Assembly: GCF_003004785.1 (NCBI RefSeq)
Contig: NZ_PVZS01000020.1
Span: 27,820-91,819 of the forward strand
Reading direction: 5' to 3'
DNA from: Alsobacter soli
GTDB taxonomy: Bacteria; Pseudomonadota; Alphaproteobacteria; Rhizobiales; Beijerinckiaceae
DNA: 64,000 nt
Positions 44,485 to 54,735 of this stretch are shown piece after piece (positions within the stretch are counted from its first letter, which is position 1; each line of letters opens with the position of its first letter). Position numbers and translations under genes: made by a program. Below the pieces are notes generated by a model. It did no database searches and was not told the DNA's origin. It saw only the letters and a list, made by a program, of their open reading frames with translations.

Positions 44485-45675
44485 ATGACGCGCCTGCCCT
44501 CTCCCCCTGCCCTAGTCGCCCTGGGCGGCAACGCCGAACGCACCCGCAGCCACAATCGCCGGGTGGTGCTCGAAACCGTGCGCCGCCATGGGCCGCTCGG
44601 GCGTTCCGATATCGCCGCCCTGACCCAGCTGACGGCGCAGGCGGTTTCCAACATCGTCACCGAGCTGGCCGCGGAGGGGTTCCTCATGGAGCGCGGGCGG
44701 CGCCGCACGGCCCGCGGGCAGCCGCCGGTCGACTTCGCCGTGAACCCCGACGGCGGCATGACGGCCGGAATGGAGATCGCCGCCGACCGGATCACCACCG
44801 TGCTGGTCGACCTCGCCGGCGACCTCCGGGCGCAGCGCACGGCGGCGCTGAACGACCCTTCCCCGCCAGCGGTCCAGGCCCTGGCGGCCGCCGAGCTCAG
44901 GGACGCCCGCGCGGCCGACGGGCTGCCGGGCAGGCTTCTCGGGTGCGGGGTGGTGATGCCAGGCCCCTTCGGGGTCGAGGGCATGAGCTCGGTCGGCGAC
45001 ACCGTGCTGCCCGGATGGGCGGACGTCGACGCGGCGGCGGTCATGACAGAGGCGCTCGGCTGCCCGGTCACGGTGGAGAACGACGCGACGGCCGCCGCCG
45101 TGGGCGAGCGTCTCTACGGCGCCGGGCGCGACTGCCTGGACTTCTGCTTCCTCTACTTCGGCGCCGGCCTCGGCCTCGGGATCGTGGTGGAGGGGCGGCC
45201 GTACAGGGGCGCGTACGGGAACGCGGGCGAGATCGGGCACATGCGCGTGGTCGCTGGCGGGCGCGCGTGCGCGTGCGGGGGGCGCGGGTGCCTGGAGCGC
45301 TACGCGTCCGCGCACGCGCTCGCGGAACGCCTGTGCGACGCGGGCCTGCCCACGACGCCGGACGCGATCGCGCGCCTGCACGAGCAGCGCGACCCCGTGC
45401 TCGCGGGCTGGATAACCGAGTCGGCCGGCCTGCTCGGGCCTGTGATCGGGCTGCTGGAGAACCTGTTCGATCCCGCGACCATCGTGCTCGGCGGCGCGCT
45501 GCCGGACACCGTCATCGACGCTCTTGTCGAAGCCATGCGGCCGCTGCCCCTCTCGGTTTCTCAACGGGACGGTCGAAAGACGCCGCGCCTGCAGCGTGGG
45601 GCAACAGGCAAGCTCACAGCGGCTCTGGGAGCCGCCGCTTTGCCTCTGCTCGACAGGTTCGAGCCTGCAATCTGA
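44485..45675 (+). CDS. ROK-family transcriptional regulator
   Basis: A 396-residue regulator of the NagC/XylR type. A winged helix at about 18-70 (RSHNRRVVLETVRRHGPLGRSDIAALTQLTAQAVSNIVTEL) is followed by a sugar-kinase-like ROK domain with GVVMPGPFGVEG, FGAGLGLGIVVEG and the zinc motif CACGGRGCLE near 260. It most likely senses the sugar handled by the divergent operon and represses it. The middle part (about 45185-45430) is strikingly rich in GCG and CGC codons compared with the rest of the gene. Confidence 0.92.
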   Translation: MTRLPSPPALVALGGNAERTRSHNRRVVLETVRRHGPLGRSDIAALTQLTAQAVSNIVTELAAEGFLMERGRRRTARGQPPVDFAVNPDGGMTAGMEIAADRITTVLVDLAGDLRAQRTAALNDPSPPAVQALAAAELRDARAADGLPGRLLGCGVVMPGPFGVEGMSSVGDTVLPGWADVDAAAVMTEALGCPVTVENDATAAAVGERLYGAGRDCLDFCFLYFGAGLGLGIVVEGRPYRGAYGNAGEIGHMRVVAGGRACACGGRGCLERYASAHALAERLCDAGLPTTPDAIARLHEQRDPVLAGWITESAGLLGPVIGLLENLFDPATIVLGGALPDTVIDALVEAMRPLPLSVSQRDGRKTPRLQRGATGKLTAALGAAALPLLDRFEPAI

Positions 45676-45905
45676 GCCAGGATAGACGGCGTCAACCGGC
45701 GCCTGCTCTGGGACGCGGTCCTAGGCCTCCTCGCGGCCAACGGTCAGCGCCTCTTTCAAGTCGACTGAGCCGCAACGGGTACCCTACCAGTCAACGGCGT
45801 ATGCGTAACGCGCAGCACTGCCCAGATTTCAACGAGCGTGCGTTGACTCGGCCCTATTGACGTATACGTTGCTCGCCGAACCGCTCTTCCCCCCAACGGT
45901 GAACG

Positions 45906-47021
45906 ATGCCGAACAGCGCCCATAAGAATTCCATCTCCATCGCGGTGATGCCCGGCGACGGCATCGGTCCGGAGGTCATGAAGCCCGCGATCGCTCTGAT
46001 GGATCGCGCCCTGGAAAGAACGGGCGGGCCGAAGCTCAGCTATGAAGAGCTGGACGCCGGCGCGGAGTGCTATCGCCGCACGGGCACGCCGATGTCCGAA
46101 GAAGTCTTCGAGAAGGCCGCGGCGGCCGACGCGATCCTGTTCGGGGCGATGGGTCTGCCGGATGTGCGGCGGCCGGACGGCATCGAGATCGCCCCGCAGC
46201 TGGACCTGCGCTTCCGGCTCGAACTGTTCGCCGGCGTGAGGCCGGTGCGCACCATCCCGGGCGCGCCCACGCCGCTGGCCGATCCCCGCGCCAAGAACCT
46301 GGATTTCGTGCTGATCCGGGAGTCCACCGAGGGGCTCTTCACGTCCCGCGGCAAGGGCGAGGTCACGCCCGACTACGTGCGGGAGACCTGGGAGATCACG
46401 CGGGCCGGCTCCGAGCGGCTCTTCGATTTCGCCCTTCAGCTTGGCCGTCGCCGCAAGGCCAAGGGGAGCCCGGGCTCGGTGGCATGCGTCGACAAGTCCG
46501 GCGTATTCCGCGCCTTCGCCTTCTTCCGGCAGATCTTCTTCGAGCGGGCCAAGGCTTTCCCGGACATCGACGCGCGGGCGTTCAATGTCGACGCGACCGC
46601 GCTCGATCTTATCCGCCGTCCCTGGATCTTCGACGTGCTGGTCACCGAGAACCAGTTCGGCGACATCCTGTCCGACGCCGGGGCCGCTCTGATGGGGGGC
46701 ATGGGGATGGCCCCCTCCGCCGACATCGGCCTCACGCACGGTCTGTTCCAGCCGTGCCACGGCACGGCGCCTGACATCGTCGGCATGGGCAAGGCGAACC
46801 CGACCGCCATGATCCTGTCGGCGGCCATGATGCTGGACTGGCTGGGCGAGACCAAACAGCTGCCGTCCTGCGGCGCCGCGGCCGACTTGCTCCAGAGGGC
46901 GGTCGACGCCGCCTTCGCGCCTGGCGATCTCCGGCCATTCGAACTTGGCGGCGAAGCGGGCACGCAGGCGATCACGGACCGGGTCGCGACGCAGCTCGAA
47001 GCGCTCCCCCTGGAAGCATGA
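45906..47021 (+). CDS. isopropylmalate/tartrate dehydrogenase-like enzyme
   Basis: A 371-residue NAD(P)-dependent decarboxylating beta-hydroxyacid dehydrogenase. ISIAVMPGDGIGPEVM opens the fold, LRFRLELFAGVRPVR binds the substrate, and DFVLIRESTEGLF, then NVDATALDLIRRPWIFDVLVTENQFGDILSDAGAAL hold the catalytic Lys/Asp region. LeuB-like proteins in clusters with a GntR regulator and an ABC importer often act on tartrate or related acids; there is no leucine gene near. It lies 230 bp after the ROK gene and 56 bp before the GntR gene, so it may be regulated by it. Confidence 0.87.
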   Translation: MPNSAHKNSISIAVMPGDGIGPEVMKPAIALMDRALERTGGPKLSYEELDAGAECYRRTGTPMSEEVFEKAAAADAILFGAMGLPDVRRPDGIEIAPQLDLRFRLELFAGVRPVRTIPGAPTPLADPRAKNLDFVLIRESTEGLFTSRGKGEVTPDYVRETWEITRAGSERLFDFALQLGRRRKAKGSPGSVACVDKSGVFRAFAFFRQIFFERAKAFPDIDARAFNVDATALDLIRRPWIFDVLVTENQFGDILSDAGAALMGGMGMAPSADIGLTHGLFQPCHGTAPDIVGMGKANPTAMILSAAMMLDWLGETKQLPSCGAAADLLQRAVDAAFAPGDLRPFELGGEAGTQAITDRVATQLEALPLEA

Positions 47022-47077
47022 CCTGAGAACGCCAGCATCCGAGGCGCGACAATGACACCTGCGGCCGGAGCGTGATC

Positions 47078-47761
47078 GTGACACCGACGGAGCAGCGTCC
47101 CGCACGGCGCCCCTCGCTTGTTGAACAAGCGCTTCAGGAGATGCGCCGGCGCATCCTCGAGAACGAATGGCCGGCGAACTTCACCGTGCTCGAGGCCGAG
47201 ATCGGCCTCGAGCTTGGCATGAGCCGGACGCCCGTGCGCGAAGCGCTGGTGCAACTGGAGGCGCAGGGCCTGGTGGCCCTGCGGCCGCGCCACGGCGTGC
47301 AGGTGCTGCCGATCTCCGCCGACGACATGGCGGACATCTATCAGATCATCACCGCGCTGGAGGCCCAGGCCGCGGAGCTGGCCGCCCGCCGTGGCTTGAC
47401 CGAAGCGGACCTGGCGCAGCTCGAGGAGCCTGCGGCGATCATGGAGCGCGCCCTCGAGAGCGATGACCGCCTCGCCTGGGCCCACGCCGACGAGGATTTC
47501 CACCGCACGCTCGTGGCGCTGTCCGGCAACGCCCGGCTCGCGGCGATGATCGCGAGCGTGTCCGACCAGGCCCACCGCGTCCGCATGACCATGATCCACC
47601 AGCGCCCCAGGCCGGTCCTGTCCACGCTCGAGCACCGCCTGCTCGTGGACGCCCTGCGCCGGGGAGACGCCGAAGGCGCCCGTGAGCTGCAGCGCATTCA
47701 CCGGCGCCGTGGCGGCGAAGTCATGATCGGATTTCTTCGGCAAAACGCCGGACAGCTATGA
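47078..47761 (+). CDS. GntR-family regulator (FCD type)
   Basis: A 227-residue regulator. The N-terminal winged helix (about 10-72: LVEQALQEMRRRILENEWPANFTVLEAEIGLELGMSRTPVREALVQLEAQGLV) is followed by an FCD ligand domain with the metal-binding HADEDFHRTLVALSGN and later EHRLLVDALRRGD. Such regulators sense organic acids or sugars acids. The GTG at 47078 has GGAG 7 nt upstream; GTG at 47072 is too close to it. It lies between the dehydrogenase and the SDR genes, in the same direction, so it probably controls this cluster. Confidence 0.9.
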   Translation: MTPTEQRPARRPSLVEQALQEMRRRILENEWPANFTVLEAEIGLELGMSRTPVREALVQLEAQGLVALRPRHGVQVLPISADDMADIYQIITALEAQAAELAARRGLTEADLAQLEEPAAIMERALESDDRLAWAHADEDFHRTLVALSGNARLAAMIASVSDQAHRVRMTMIHQRPRPVLSTLEHRLLVDALRRGDAEGARELQRIHRRRGGEVMIGFLRQNAGQL

Positions 47762-47771
47762 GGACGATGCC

Positions 47772-48548
47772 GTGGATCTGAACCTCAGGAACAAGGTGGC
47801 CGTCGTGACCGGCGGCGGGCGCGGGATCGGCCGCGGCATCGTGGAGGCCCTTGCCGCGGAAGGCGCCGTCGTCGCCATCCTCGAGCGCGACAACATCGAC
47901 CGCGCCGCGCAACTGGCCTCGGCCATCGGGAACGCGGCGGCGTTCCGCGCCGATGTCACCCAGCCGGGCGACGTGCAGGCCGCGGCGGAGGCCATCAAGG
48001 GGCGCCTTGGGCCCGTCGACATCCTCGTCAACAACGCAGGCGTTCTTTCGCGCAAGCCGATCCTGGAAGACAGCTACGAGGACTGGGACCGCGTTTTGAA
48101 GACCAACCTCTACGGCTGCTACAACTGCTCGCGAGCCTTCGCGCCGGGGATGGTGGAGCGCCGCTTCGGCCGGATCATCAATACGTCCTCCATCCACGGA
48201 CGCGTGGCCAAGGCCGGCATGGGCTCCTACTGCGCCAGCAAGGCCGCGATCGACATGTTCACCAAGCAGCTCGCCGTGGAGCTCGCCCCCCATGGGGTGA
48301 CCGTGAACGCGGTCGCCCCCGGCACGATCAGCACCGAGATCAACCTGCCCCTCTACAAGAGCACGAAGCCCGAGGACGTGGCGCTGCAGCAGGCGACGCT
48401 GAAGCGGGTGCCGGTGGGCCGGATCGGCGAACCGGAGGACATCGGCCGGGCGGTCGCGTTCCTCGCGTCCGGCATGACCCCCTACGTCACCGGCGCGATC
48501 CTCTACGTGGACGGGGGCTACGTGGCGGAAGGCACGCCGCGCCTCTGA
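47772..48548 (+). CDS. short-chain dehydrogenase/reductase (SDR)
   Basis: A 258-residue NAD(P)-dependent oxidoreductase. The dinucleotide motif is TGGGRGIG near residue 16, NNAG near 87 and the catalytic YxxxK as YCASK near 152, with SSIHG supplying the serine. The substrate is not readable; alcohol or sugar-acid oxidation would fit the neighbours. It starts with GTG at 47772, 10 bp after the GntR stop and with a GAGG nearby, so it is likely in one operon with it. Permease genes follow after 42 bp. Confidence 0.9.
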   Translation: MDLNLRNKVAVVTGGGRGIGRGIVEALAAEGAVVAILERDNIDRAAQLASAIGNAAAFRADVTQPGDVQAAAEAIKGRLGPVDILVNNAGVLSRKPILEDSYEDWDRVLKTNLYGCYNCSRAFAPGMVERRFGRIINTSSIHGRVAKAGMGSYCASKAAIDMFTKQLAVELAPHGVTVNAVAPGTISTEINLPLYKSTKPEDVALQQATLKRVPVGRIGEPEDIGRAVAFLASGMTPYVTGAILYVDGGYVAEGTPRL

Positions 48549-48590
48549 GCGCGGTCCGCATCGGACAGGCGACCTGAAAGGACGGGGGCT

Positions 48591-49271
48591 TTGAGTTACA
48601 CCTTTCAATTCGGCGAGGTGCTGCGCTACTGGCCCTTGCTGGTCCAGGGGGCGATCAACACGTTGGTCTTCTCGGTGATCGCCATGGTGGCGGGCCTGGC
48701 GATCGGCGTGGTGGGCGCCAGCTGCCGCATCTCCTCCAGCCGTGTGCTGCGCGCCATTGCGGGCGCCTATGTCGAGGTGGTGCGCAACACCCCGCTGCTC
48801 GTGCAGCTCTTCCTGTTCTATTTCGGGCTCCCGGCCCTGGGATTGCGCCTCTCGACCTCCCAGGCCGCGATCCTGGCGCTGACGTTCAACACGGGCGCCT
48901 ACTCGACCGAGATCGTGCGCGCCGGCATCGAGAGCATCCACCGGAGCCAGATCGAAGCCTCGACCTCGCTCGGCATCTCGCGCCTGCAGACATTCCTCCA
49001 TGTCGTGCTGCCGCAAGGGCTGGAACGGGTCTATCCGGCGCTGGCCAGCCAGTTCGTCCTGATGATGCTTGCTTCCAGCGTGGTGTCCGCCATAGGGGCG
49101 GAGGAACTGACGGCCTACGGCAACCGCATCCAGTCGGAGAACTTCCGCGCCATGGAAGTCTTCTTCGTATGCGCGGCCGTGTACCTGGGCCTCACCTATC
49201 TCATGCGGGTCCTTCTGGCGGCCGTCGCCTATGTGGCCTTCCCGCGCCGGCGCGCTCTCGGGTCGGTGTGA
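48591..49271 (+). CDS. polar amino-acid-type ABC importer permease 1
   Basis: A 226-residue inner-membrane permease of the His/Glu/Gln/opine class. It has about five helices and the EAA-like loop IEASTSLGISRLQTFLHVVLPQGL near 121. It begins with TTG, a rare start, as the first codon of MSYTFQFGEVLRYWPLL; a GGGGG and an AGGA lie just upstream, and no ATG in frame gives a better start. It is followed after 3 bp by the second permease, and the two form the pore. Confidence 0.9.
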   Translation: MSYTFQFGEVLRYWPLLVQGAINTLVFSVIAMVAGLAIGVVGASCRISSSRVLRAIAGAYVEVVRNTPLLVQLFLFYFGLPALGLRLSTSQAAILALTFNTGAYSTEIVRAGIESIHRSQIEASTSLGISRLQTFLHVVLPQGLERVYPALASQFVLMMLASSVVSAIGAEELTAYGNRIQSENFRAMEVFFVCAAVYLGLTYLMRVLLAAVAYVAFPRRRALGSV

Positions 49272-49908
49272 GCCATGCGCACTTTCACCTCCCACGACAT
49301 CCTGTTCCTGCTCCAGGCGGCCCGGTGGACGCTGGCCCTTTCGCTGCTCGCCTTCGTGGGCGGAGGCCTGGGCGGCGCCATCCTGGCCGTGGGGCGCATC
49401 TCCCGGGTTCGGGCCCTGCGGTCCCTGGCGAGCCTCTACATCCAGGTCGTGCAGGGCACGCCGCTGCTGATCCAGCTCTTCATCTGGTATTTCGGGATCA
49501 GCCTCCTCGGCGCCGACCTGTCGCCCATCGTCGCCGCTGCGATCGCGCTCACCCTTTATTCCAGCGCCTTCTTCGCCGAGATCTGGCGCGGAGCGATCCA
49601 ATCGATCGCCAAGGGGCAGTGGGAGAGCGCCTCGTCGCTGGGCCTGACCCGGTTCGAGACCCTCTGGTACGTCATCCTGCCCCAGTCGCTGCGCCCGGCG
49701 CTGCCGCCCACCGTCGGCTTCATGGTGCAGATCGTGAAGAACACCTCGCTTGCGGCGCTGGTGGGCTTCGTGGAGCTCGCCCGGGCCGGCCAACTCGTCA
49801 ACAACATCACCTTCCAGCCGCTCCCGGTCTTTGCCTGCGTGGCGGTCATCTACTTCGCAATCTGCTTTCCCCTGTCGGCCCTGAGCCGCTGGCTCGAACG
49901 GAGGACCC

Positions 49909-50640
<732 letters not shown>

Positions 50641-50663
50641 AAACAAAAGGGAGAGGAGACCCC

Positions 50664-51452
50664 ATGAAACGCTACATGGCCCTGGCGGCCGGCATCCTGA
50701 TCGCCGCGACCTGCGCACAATCGGCTGCGCGCGCCGACGCGCTCGACGACATCATCAAGCGCGGCAAGATCCGCATCGCGATCGACATCTCGGCCCCGCC
50801 CTTCGGGATCCAGAACGACAAGATGGAGCCGGACGGCGCCGACGTGGAAACGGCCAAGCTCCTGGCCAAGGATCTGGGCGTCGAGCTCGAGGTCGTTCCC
50901 GTAACCAGCGCCAACCGAATTCCCTATCTGCAGACGAAGCGCGTGGACCTGACCATGTCCACCTTCAGCGTCACGCCCGAGCGCGCCAAGGCGGTGGAGT
51001 TCTCCACGCCCTACGGCGCGATCAACGCCGTGATCTTCGCTCCCAAGGACGTCGCCATCAAGGAGCCGAAGGATCTTGCGGGCAAGAAGGTGGGCGTCGC
51101 CCGCGGCACGACCAACGAGACCGACCTGGTCAACATCGCTCCCCAGGGAACGCAGATCATCCGTTTCGACGACGAGGCGTCAGCCATGGCGGCGCTCGCG
51201 ACCGGTCAGGTGGATGCGTACTCCTCGAGCGAGACCATCGCCCGCTCCATGATCCCGCGCTATCCGGACAAGAACTTCGAGAGCAAGTTCCTGCTGCGGC
51301 GCAGCTTCTACTCGGCGGCCATCCGGCGCGGCGAGCCTGAGCTGCGCCAGTGGGTGAACACGTTCATCTGGTTCCGCAACAACGACGGCGCCCTGGGCAA
51401 GATCTACAAGAAGTGGGTCGGCGTCGACCTGCCCAACCTGCCTCCGCTCTGA
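50664..51452 (+). CDS. ABC importer solute-binding protein (family 3)
   Basis: A 262-residue exported binding protein of the family that captures polar amino acids. The signal peptide is MKRYMALAAGILIAATCAQSAARA. The mature protein has GKIRIAIDISAPPFGIQ, DVETAKLLAKDLGVELEVV, VDLTMSTFSVTPERAKAVEFSTPY and KKVGVARGTTNETDL, the usual ligand-pocket order of family 3 proteins. A GGGAGAGGAGA ribosome site lies ahead of the ATG at 50664. It ends the importer operon; a strong terminator follows. Confidence 0.94.
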   Translation: MKRYMALAAGILIAATCAQSAARADALDDIIKRGKIRIAIDISAPPFGIQNDKMEPDGADVETAKLLAKDLGVELEVVPVTSANRIPYLQTKRVDLTMSTFSVTPERAKAVEFSTPYGAINAVIFAPKDVAIKEPKDLAGKKVGVARGTTNETDLVNIAPQGTQIIRFDDEASAMAALATGQVDAYSSSETIARSMIPRYPDKNFESKFLLRRSFYSAAIRRGEPELRQWVNTFIWFRNNDGALGKIYKKWVGVDLPNLPPL

Positions 51453-51460
51453 GGGGAAAA

Positions 51461-51486
51461 GCCTGCGCCGCTCCGGCGGCGCAGGC
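51461..51486. terminator. bidirectional terminator between importer and DUF4432 gene
   Basis: GCCTGCGCCGC and GCGGCGCAGGC pair perfectly over 11 bp around a TCCG loop. On the minus strand GAGGGGAAAAG-complement gives CTTTTCCCC after the hairpin, so it can stop both converging transcripts. Confidence 0.82.
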
Positions 51487-51496
51487 TCATTGACGC

Positions 51497-52540
51497 TCAG
51501 GCGTCGAGCACGCACGCCTGCAGGGAGAAGCGGCGGGTTTCGCCTCCGGCAAGCCATTGGACGGTCCCGTTCTCGACGGCCGCCGCAAGCCCTTCCCGCG
51601 GCATGCTCGTGAAGGGCTCCAGCCCGATGTTGTAGTGACGTCCGAACCAGGGGTAGTCGCAGGCGGCTCCGAACTCCTGCCAGAACCACACGAACGGCAT
51701 GACCGCCGCATCCCAGGTCACGCAAAGCCCCAGCCCGTGGTTGCGGACCGTGTAGCGCCCGTCGCGGAAGCCGCGCAGGTAGACCATCTCGCTGAGCGTC
51801 CCTTCCGGCGGCAGAGCGGCGAGGTCGACCGGATCGCCCGCCCCGCTCGCGGCGTTCGGCCAGGGGAACACGCGATGGTCCGCGAGCCGCCGCTCCCGAT
51901 GGGTCCGGCTGACGTCGCCCGAGACCACCTCCGTTCCGGGCGGAAACTCCACCGTGGCGCCCGGCCCCAGGAAGGGCCGCCCGAAGGTGATGTGGTGGCC
52001 CCACACCAGGGGCAGGTTCGTCCCGCTCTCATTGGTGGCCGTCTCGTCGAACGCGAGCGCCGTCGAACCCGCGTCCAGCCGAACGTCGCGAACCAGCACG
52101 TAGGGCAGCGTTTCGGTCCGCACCGTCAGCCGCACGGCTACGCGTTCAGGTGTGTCCTCCAGGATGGCCCAGTCCCAGGGCAGCCGCCAGACTTCGCCGT
52201 GCATCCCATGGCTGCCGAACGGCAGGCCTGGCCCGCCGGACGGCGCCCCGCCCACGGGGAAGACCTCCTGCCAGCCTCCAGAATAGCTGTCGTAGAAGGC
52301 CATCCGCGGGTCGGGTGGCGTGACCGCCCGCAGCGCGGGATGGCGGACGCCGTTGGCTGAGAGCCACACGAAGTCCATGTCCCGGGGCTTGTAGAGGAAC
52401 TCAACGACGTCGGCGCCGCGACCTACGGCCAGCGTGACGCGGAGCTTCTCGTTCTCCAGCACCAGCATGTCGAGGCCATGCTGTTCGATGTGGCGCAGGC
52501 GCGCTCCCCAGTTGCGCTGGCGGCGGTAGTACGAGCTCAT
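51497..52540 (-). CDS. aldose-1-epimerase-like (DUF4432-type) protein
   Basis: A 347-residue beta-sandwich protein of the galactose-mutarotase superfamily. MSSYYRRQRNWGARLRHIEQHGLDMLVLENEKLRVTLAVGRGADVVEFLYKP is the opening typical of the DUF4432 proteins that accompany sugar catabolism. Later LPLVWGHHITFGRPFLGPG holds His residues in the position of the mutarotase active site, and FVWFWQEFGAACDYPW is the second pocket. It probably equilibrates or binds a sugar anomer. It lies 24 bp after the lyase gene, same strand, so it may be the last gene of that operon. Confidence 0.82.
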   Translation of the reverse strand: MSSYYRRQRNWGARLRHIEQHGLDMLVLENEKLRVTLAVGRGADVVEFLYKPRDMDFVWLSANGVRHPALRAVTPPDPRMAFYDSYSGGWQEVFPVGGAPSGGPGLPFGSHGMHGEVWRLPWDWAILEDTPERVAVRLTVRTETLPYVLVRDVRLDAGSTALAFDETATNESGTNLPLVWGHHITFGRPFLGPGATVEFPPGTEVVSGDVSRTHRERRLADHRVFPWPNAASGAGDPVDLAALPPEGTLSEMVYLRGFRDGRYTVRNHGLGLCVTWDAAVMPFVWFWQEFGAACDYPWFGRHYNIGLEPFTSMPREGLAAAVENGTVQWLAGGETRRFSLQACVLDA

Positions 52541-52564
52541 GCGGTCACACCTCGGCGGCCAGGG

Positions 52565-53509
52565 CTAGGCCGCGCAGGCGGATTCGCCTCGCAGCAGGCG
52601 AGCGCGCGGGAGCCCGCGCACATGGCCGCCGCCCTGCGCCCCCGGCAGGCTCGCCGCCAGATCCGCGGCCTCCAGCAGGCGTTCGAGATCGATCCCGGTC
52701 GACACGCCCATGCGCTCGAACAGGTAGACCAGGTCTTCCGTGGCGATGTTGCCGGTCGCGCCCGGAGCGAAGGGGCACCCTCCAAGGCCGCCCACCGCTC
52801 CATCGAACGACGTGATCCCGGCTTCGAAGGCGGCAAGCACGTTGGCGACGCCGAAGCCCGCCGTATCGTGCCCGTGGAACACGAAGGACGCGCGCTCGCC
52901 GAATTCAGACAGGGCCGCGCGGGCCAGCGCGGCCACATGGGGCGGCAGCGCCATCCCGGTGGTGTCGCTCAGCGCAAGCTCCAGCCCCGGGCGAATGGCG
53001 ACGATCCGCGCCATCGTGGCCATGACGGAGGCCACGCCTACGTCCCCCTCGAAGGGACAGTGGAAAGCGGTGGCGATGCCGACCCGCACCCGCAACCGCG
53101 CGTCGGGATCCCGTTCGGCCAGCAAGGTCGACAGGTCCTGGATCGAGGCCGCGGTCGGCCGGCGGACGTTGCTCAGGTTGTGCGCGTCCGTCATCGAGAT
53201 CACGAATATCAGGTCCGTGACGCCCGCGGCCAGGGCCCGCTCCGCCCCCTTCGAGTTGGGCACGAGCGCCATCGCGCGCACGCCGTCCAGAGGGCCCAGG
53301 CCCCGGACCACGTCCTCCATGTCGGCCATCTGCGGCACGTGCTTCGGGCTGACGAACGAACCGATCTCGAGCCGCTTCACGCCGGCGGCCAGGACCTTGC
53401 GGATCAACTCGATCTTGGTCGCGGTGGGCACGAAGGTCGAGACGTTCTGCAGCCCGTCGCGGGCGGCGACGTCCACGATCTCGACCCCGGAGTTGTGAAC
53501 GCTTGTCAT
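52565..53509 (-). CDS. hydroxymethylglutaryl-CoA-lyase-like enzyme
   Basis: A 314-residue TIM-barrel lyase of the HMGL family. VEIVDVAARDGLQNVSTFVPTATKIELI holds the AARDGLQN metal/substrate motif, KRLEIGSFVSPKHVPQMAD follows, and AVGGLGGCPFAPGATGN near 240 carries the catalytic-loop cysteine. It would split an acyl-CoA: HMG-CoA to acetoacetate and acetyl-CoA, or a relative such as citramalyl-CoA. It overlaps the CoA-transferase gene by 4 bp, a pairing that would first activate the acid and then cleave it. Confidence 0.9.
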   Translation of the reverse strand: MTSVHNSGVEIVDVAARDGLQNVSTFVPTATKIELIRKVLAAGVKRLEIGSFVSPKHVPQMADMEDVVRGLGPLDGVRAMALVPNSKGAERALAAGVTDLIFVISMTDAHNLSNVRRPTAASIQDLSTLLAERDPDARLRVRVGIATAFHCPFEGDVGVASVMATMARIVAIRPGLELALSDTTGMALPPHVAALARAALSEFGERASFVFHGHDTAGFGVANVLAAFEAGITSFDGAVGGLGGCPFAPGATGNIATEDLVYLFERMGVSTGIDLERLLEAADLAASLPGAQGGGHVRGLPRARLLRGESACAA

Positions 53510-54735
53510 GGATTAGCCTTTCGTGGCGCGGGCCGGCCGGCCAGGATCTCGGTGAAAATCTCGTCGTTGTGCTGGCCCACGGCGGGGCCCGGCCAGGCGA
53601 TCCGTCCGGTGGGACCGCTCTCGTCGAAGCGCGGAACGACGCCGGCGTGCCGGGTCGGCCCGATCAGCGGGTCGTCCACGTCGACCACCATGCCGCGCGC
53701 CTGGTAATGCGGGTCCGCCACGCAATCGGCGACCGTGAACGCGCGGGTCGCCGGCACAGCCTGGTCGTTCAGGATCCGCTCGGCCTCCGCGGCCGGCATG
53801 GTCGCAACCCAGGCGGCGATGGCGGCGTCGACCTCGGCCCGGTGCGCCAACCGGCCGGCGTTGGTCGCCAGGCGCGCATCCGCCGCCATGTCCGGCCGCC
53901 CGATGATCCCGCAGAGCCGCCTGTAGATCGCGTCCGAGTTGCCTGCGATCACGAGCCAGCCGTCCGTCGCCTTGTAGGTGTCCGAGGGCACGGAGGTCGG
54001 CATCGCGGAGCCGGCGGGCCGCCGGACGACGTCGCAGGAGGCATATTCCGGAAGGGCCCCTTCCAGCAGGCTGAACACGCCCTCGTAGAGCGCCACGTCA
54101 ATCACGCGTCCCTTGCCGGTTCCCAACACGTCCCGCTCGTGAACGGCGGCCAGCACGCCCATGGCCGCATAGAGCGCGGCCACGTCGTCCCCCAGCGAGA
54201 CGCCCGTTCGGACCGGGGGCAGGTCCGTGACCCCTTGGGGGTATCCGGTCAGGTATCTCACTCCACCGAAGGCCTCGCCGACAGCCCCGAATGACGCGCG
54301 GTCCCGGTAAGGGCCGTCCTGGCCGTAGCCGGAGATCCGGGCCACGATCAGGCGCGGGTTCCAGGCGTGCAGCGCGTCCACGCCCAGGTTCCAGCGCTCC
54401 AGCTGGCCGGGCCTGAAGTTCTCGACGAGCACGTCCGCCCAGCGGATCAGCGCTTCGACCTTGGGGCGCTCGGCTTCGTCCTTGAGGTCGAGCGTCACGC
54501 ACCGCTTGTTGCGGTTATGCATGGACCACATGACCGAGTGGCCATTGACCTTCCGGCCCCAGTCGCGCGCCGGGTCCCCTCCGGGCGGCTCCACCTTGAT
54601 GACGTCAGCGCCCTGGTCTGCGAGTAGGCGCGTGCAGAAGGGCGCCGCGATGAAATGACCGAGCTCGAGGACTCTCAGCGAGCGCAGGGGGCCGTCGACG
54701 GCGGTTTGAACGGGAGAGTTGCTCATCCTGGGCAC
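53506..54735 (-). CDS. CaiB/BaiF-type (family III) CoA-transferase
   Basis: A 409-residue enzyme moving CoA between acids. LRVLELGHFIAAPFCTRLLADQGADVIKVEPPGGDPARDWG starts the fold, the catalytic-aspartate region reads MHNRNKRCVTLDLKD, and LVENFRPGQLERWNLG and GYGQDGPYRDRASF follow. With the overlapping lyase gene it suits activation and cleavage of a dicarboxylic or hydroxy acid. The GTG at 54735 follows the LysR stop directly (TAAGTG) with GGGG upstream; an ATG at 54726 is an alternative that would remove three residues. Confidence 0.9.
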   Translation of the reverse strand: MPRMSNSPVQTAVDGPLRSLRVLELGHFIAAPFCTRLLADQGADVIKVEPPGGDPARDWGRKVNGHSVMWSMHNRNKRCVTLDLKDEAERPKVEALIRWADVLVENFRPGQLERWNLGVDALHAWNPRLIVARISGYGQDGPYRDRASFGAVGEAFGGVRYLTGYPQGVTDLPPVRTGVSLGDDVAALYAAMGVLAAVHERDVLGTGKGRVIDVALYEGVFSLLEGALPEYASCDVVRRPAGSAMPTSVPSDTYKATDGWLVIAGNSDAIYRRLCGIIGRPDMAADARLATNAGRLAHRAEVDAAIAAWVATMPAAEAERILNDQAVPATRAFTVADCVADPHYQARGMVVDVDDPLIGPTRHAGVVPRFDESGPTGRIAWPGPAVGQHNDEIFTEILAGRPAPRKANP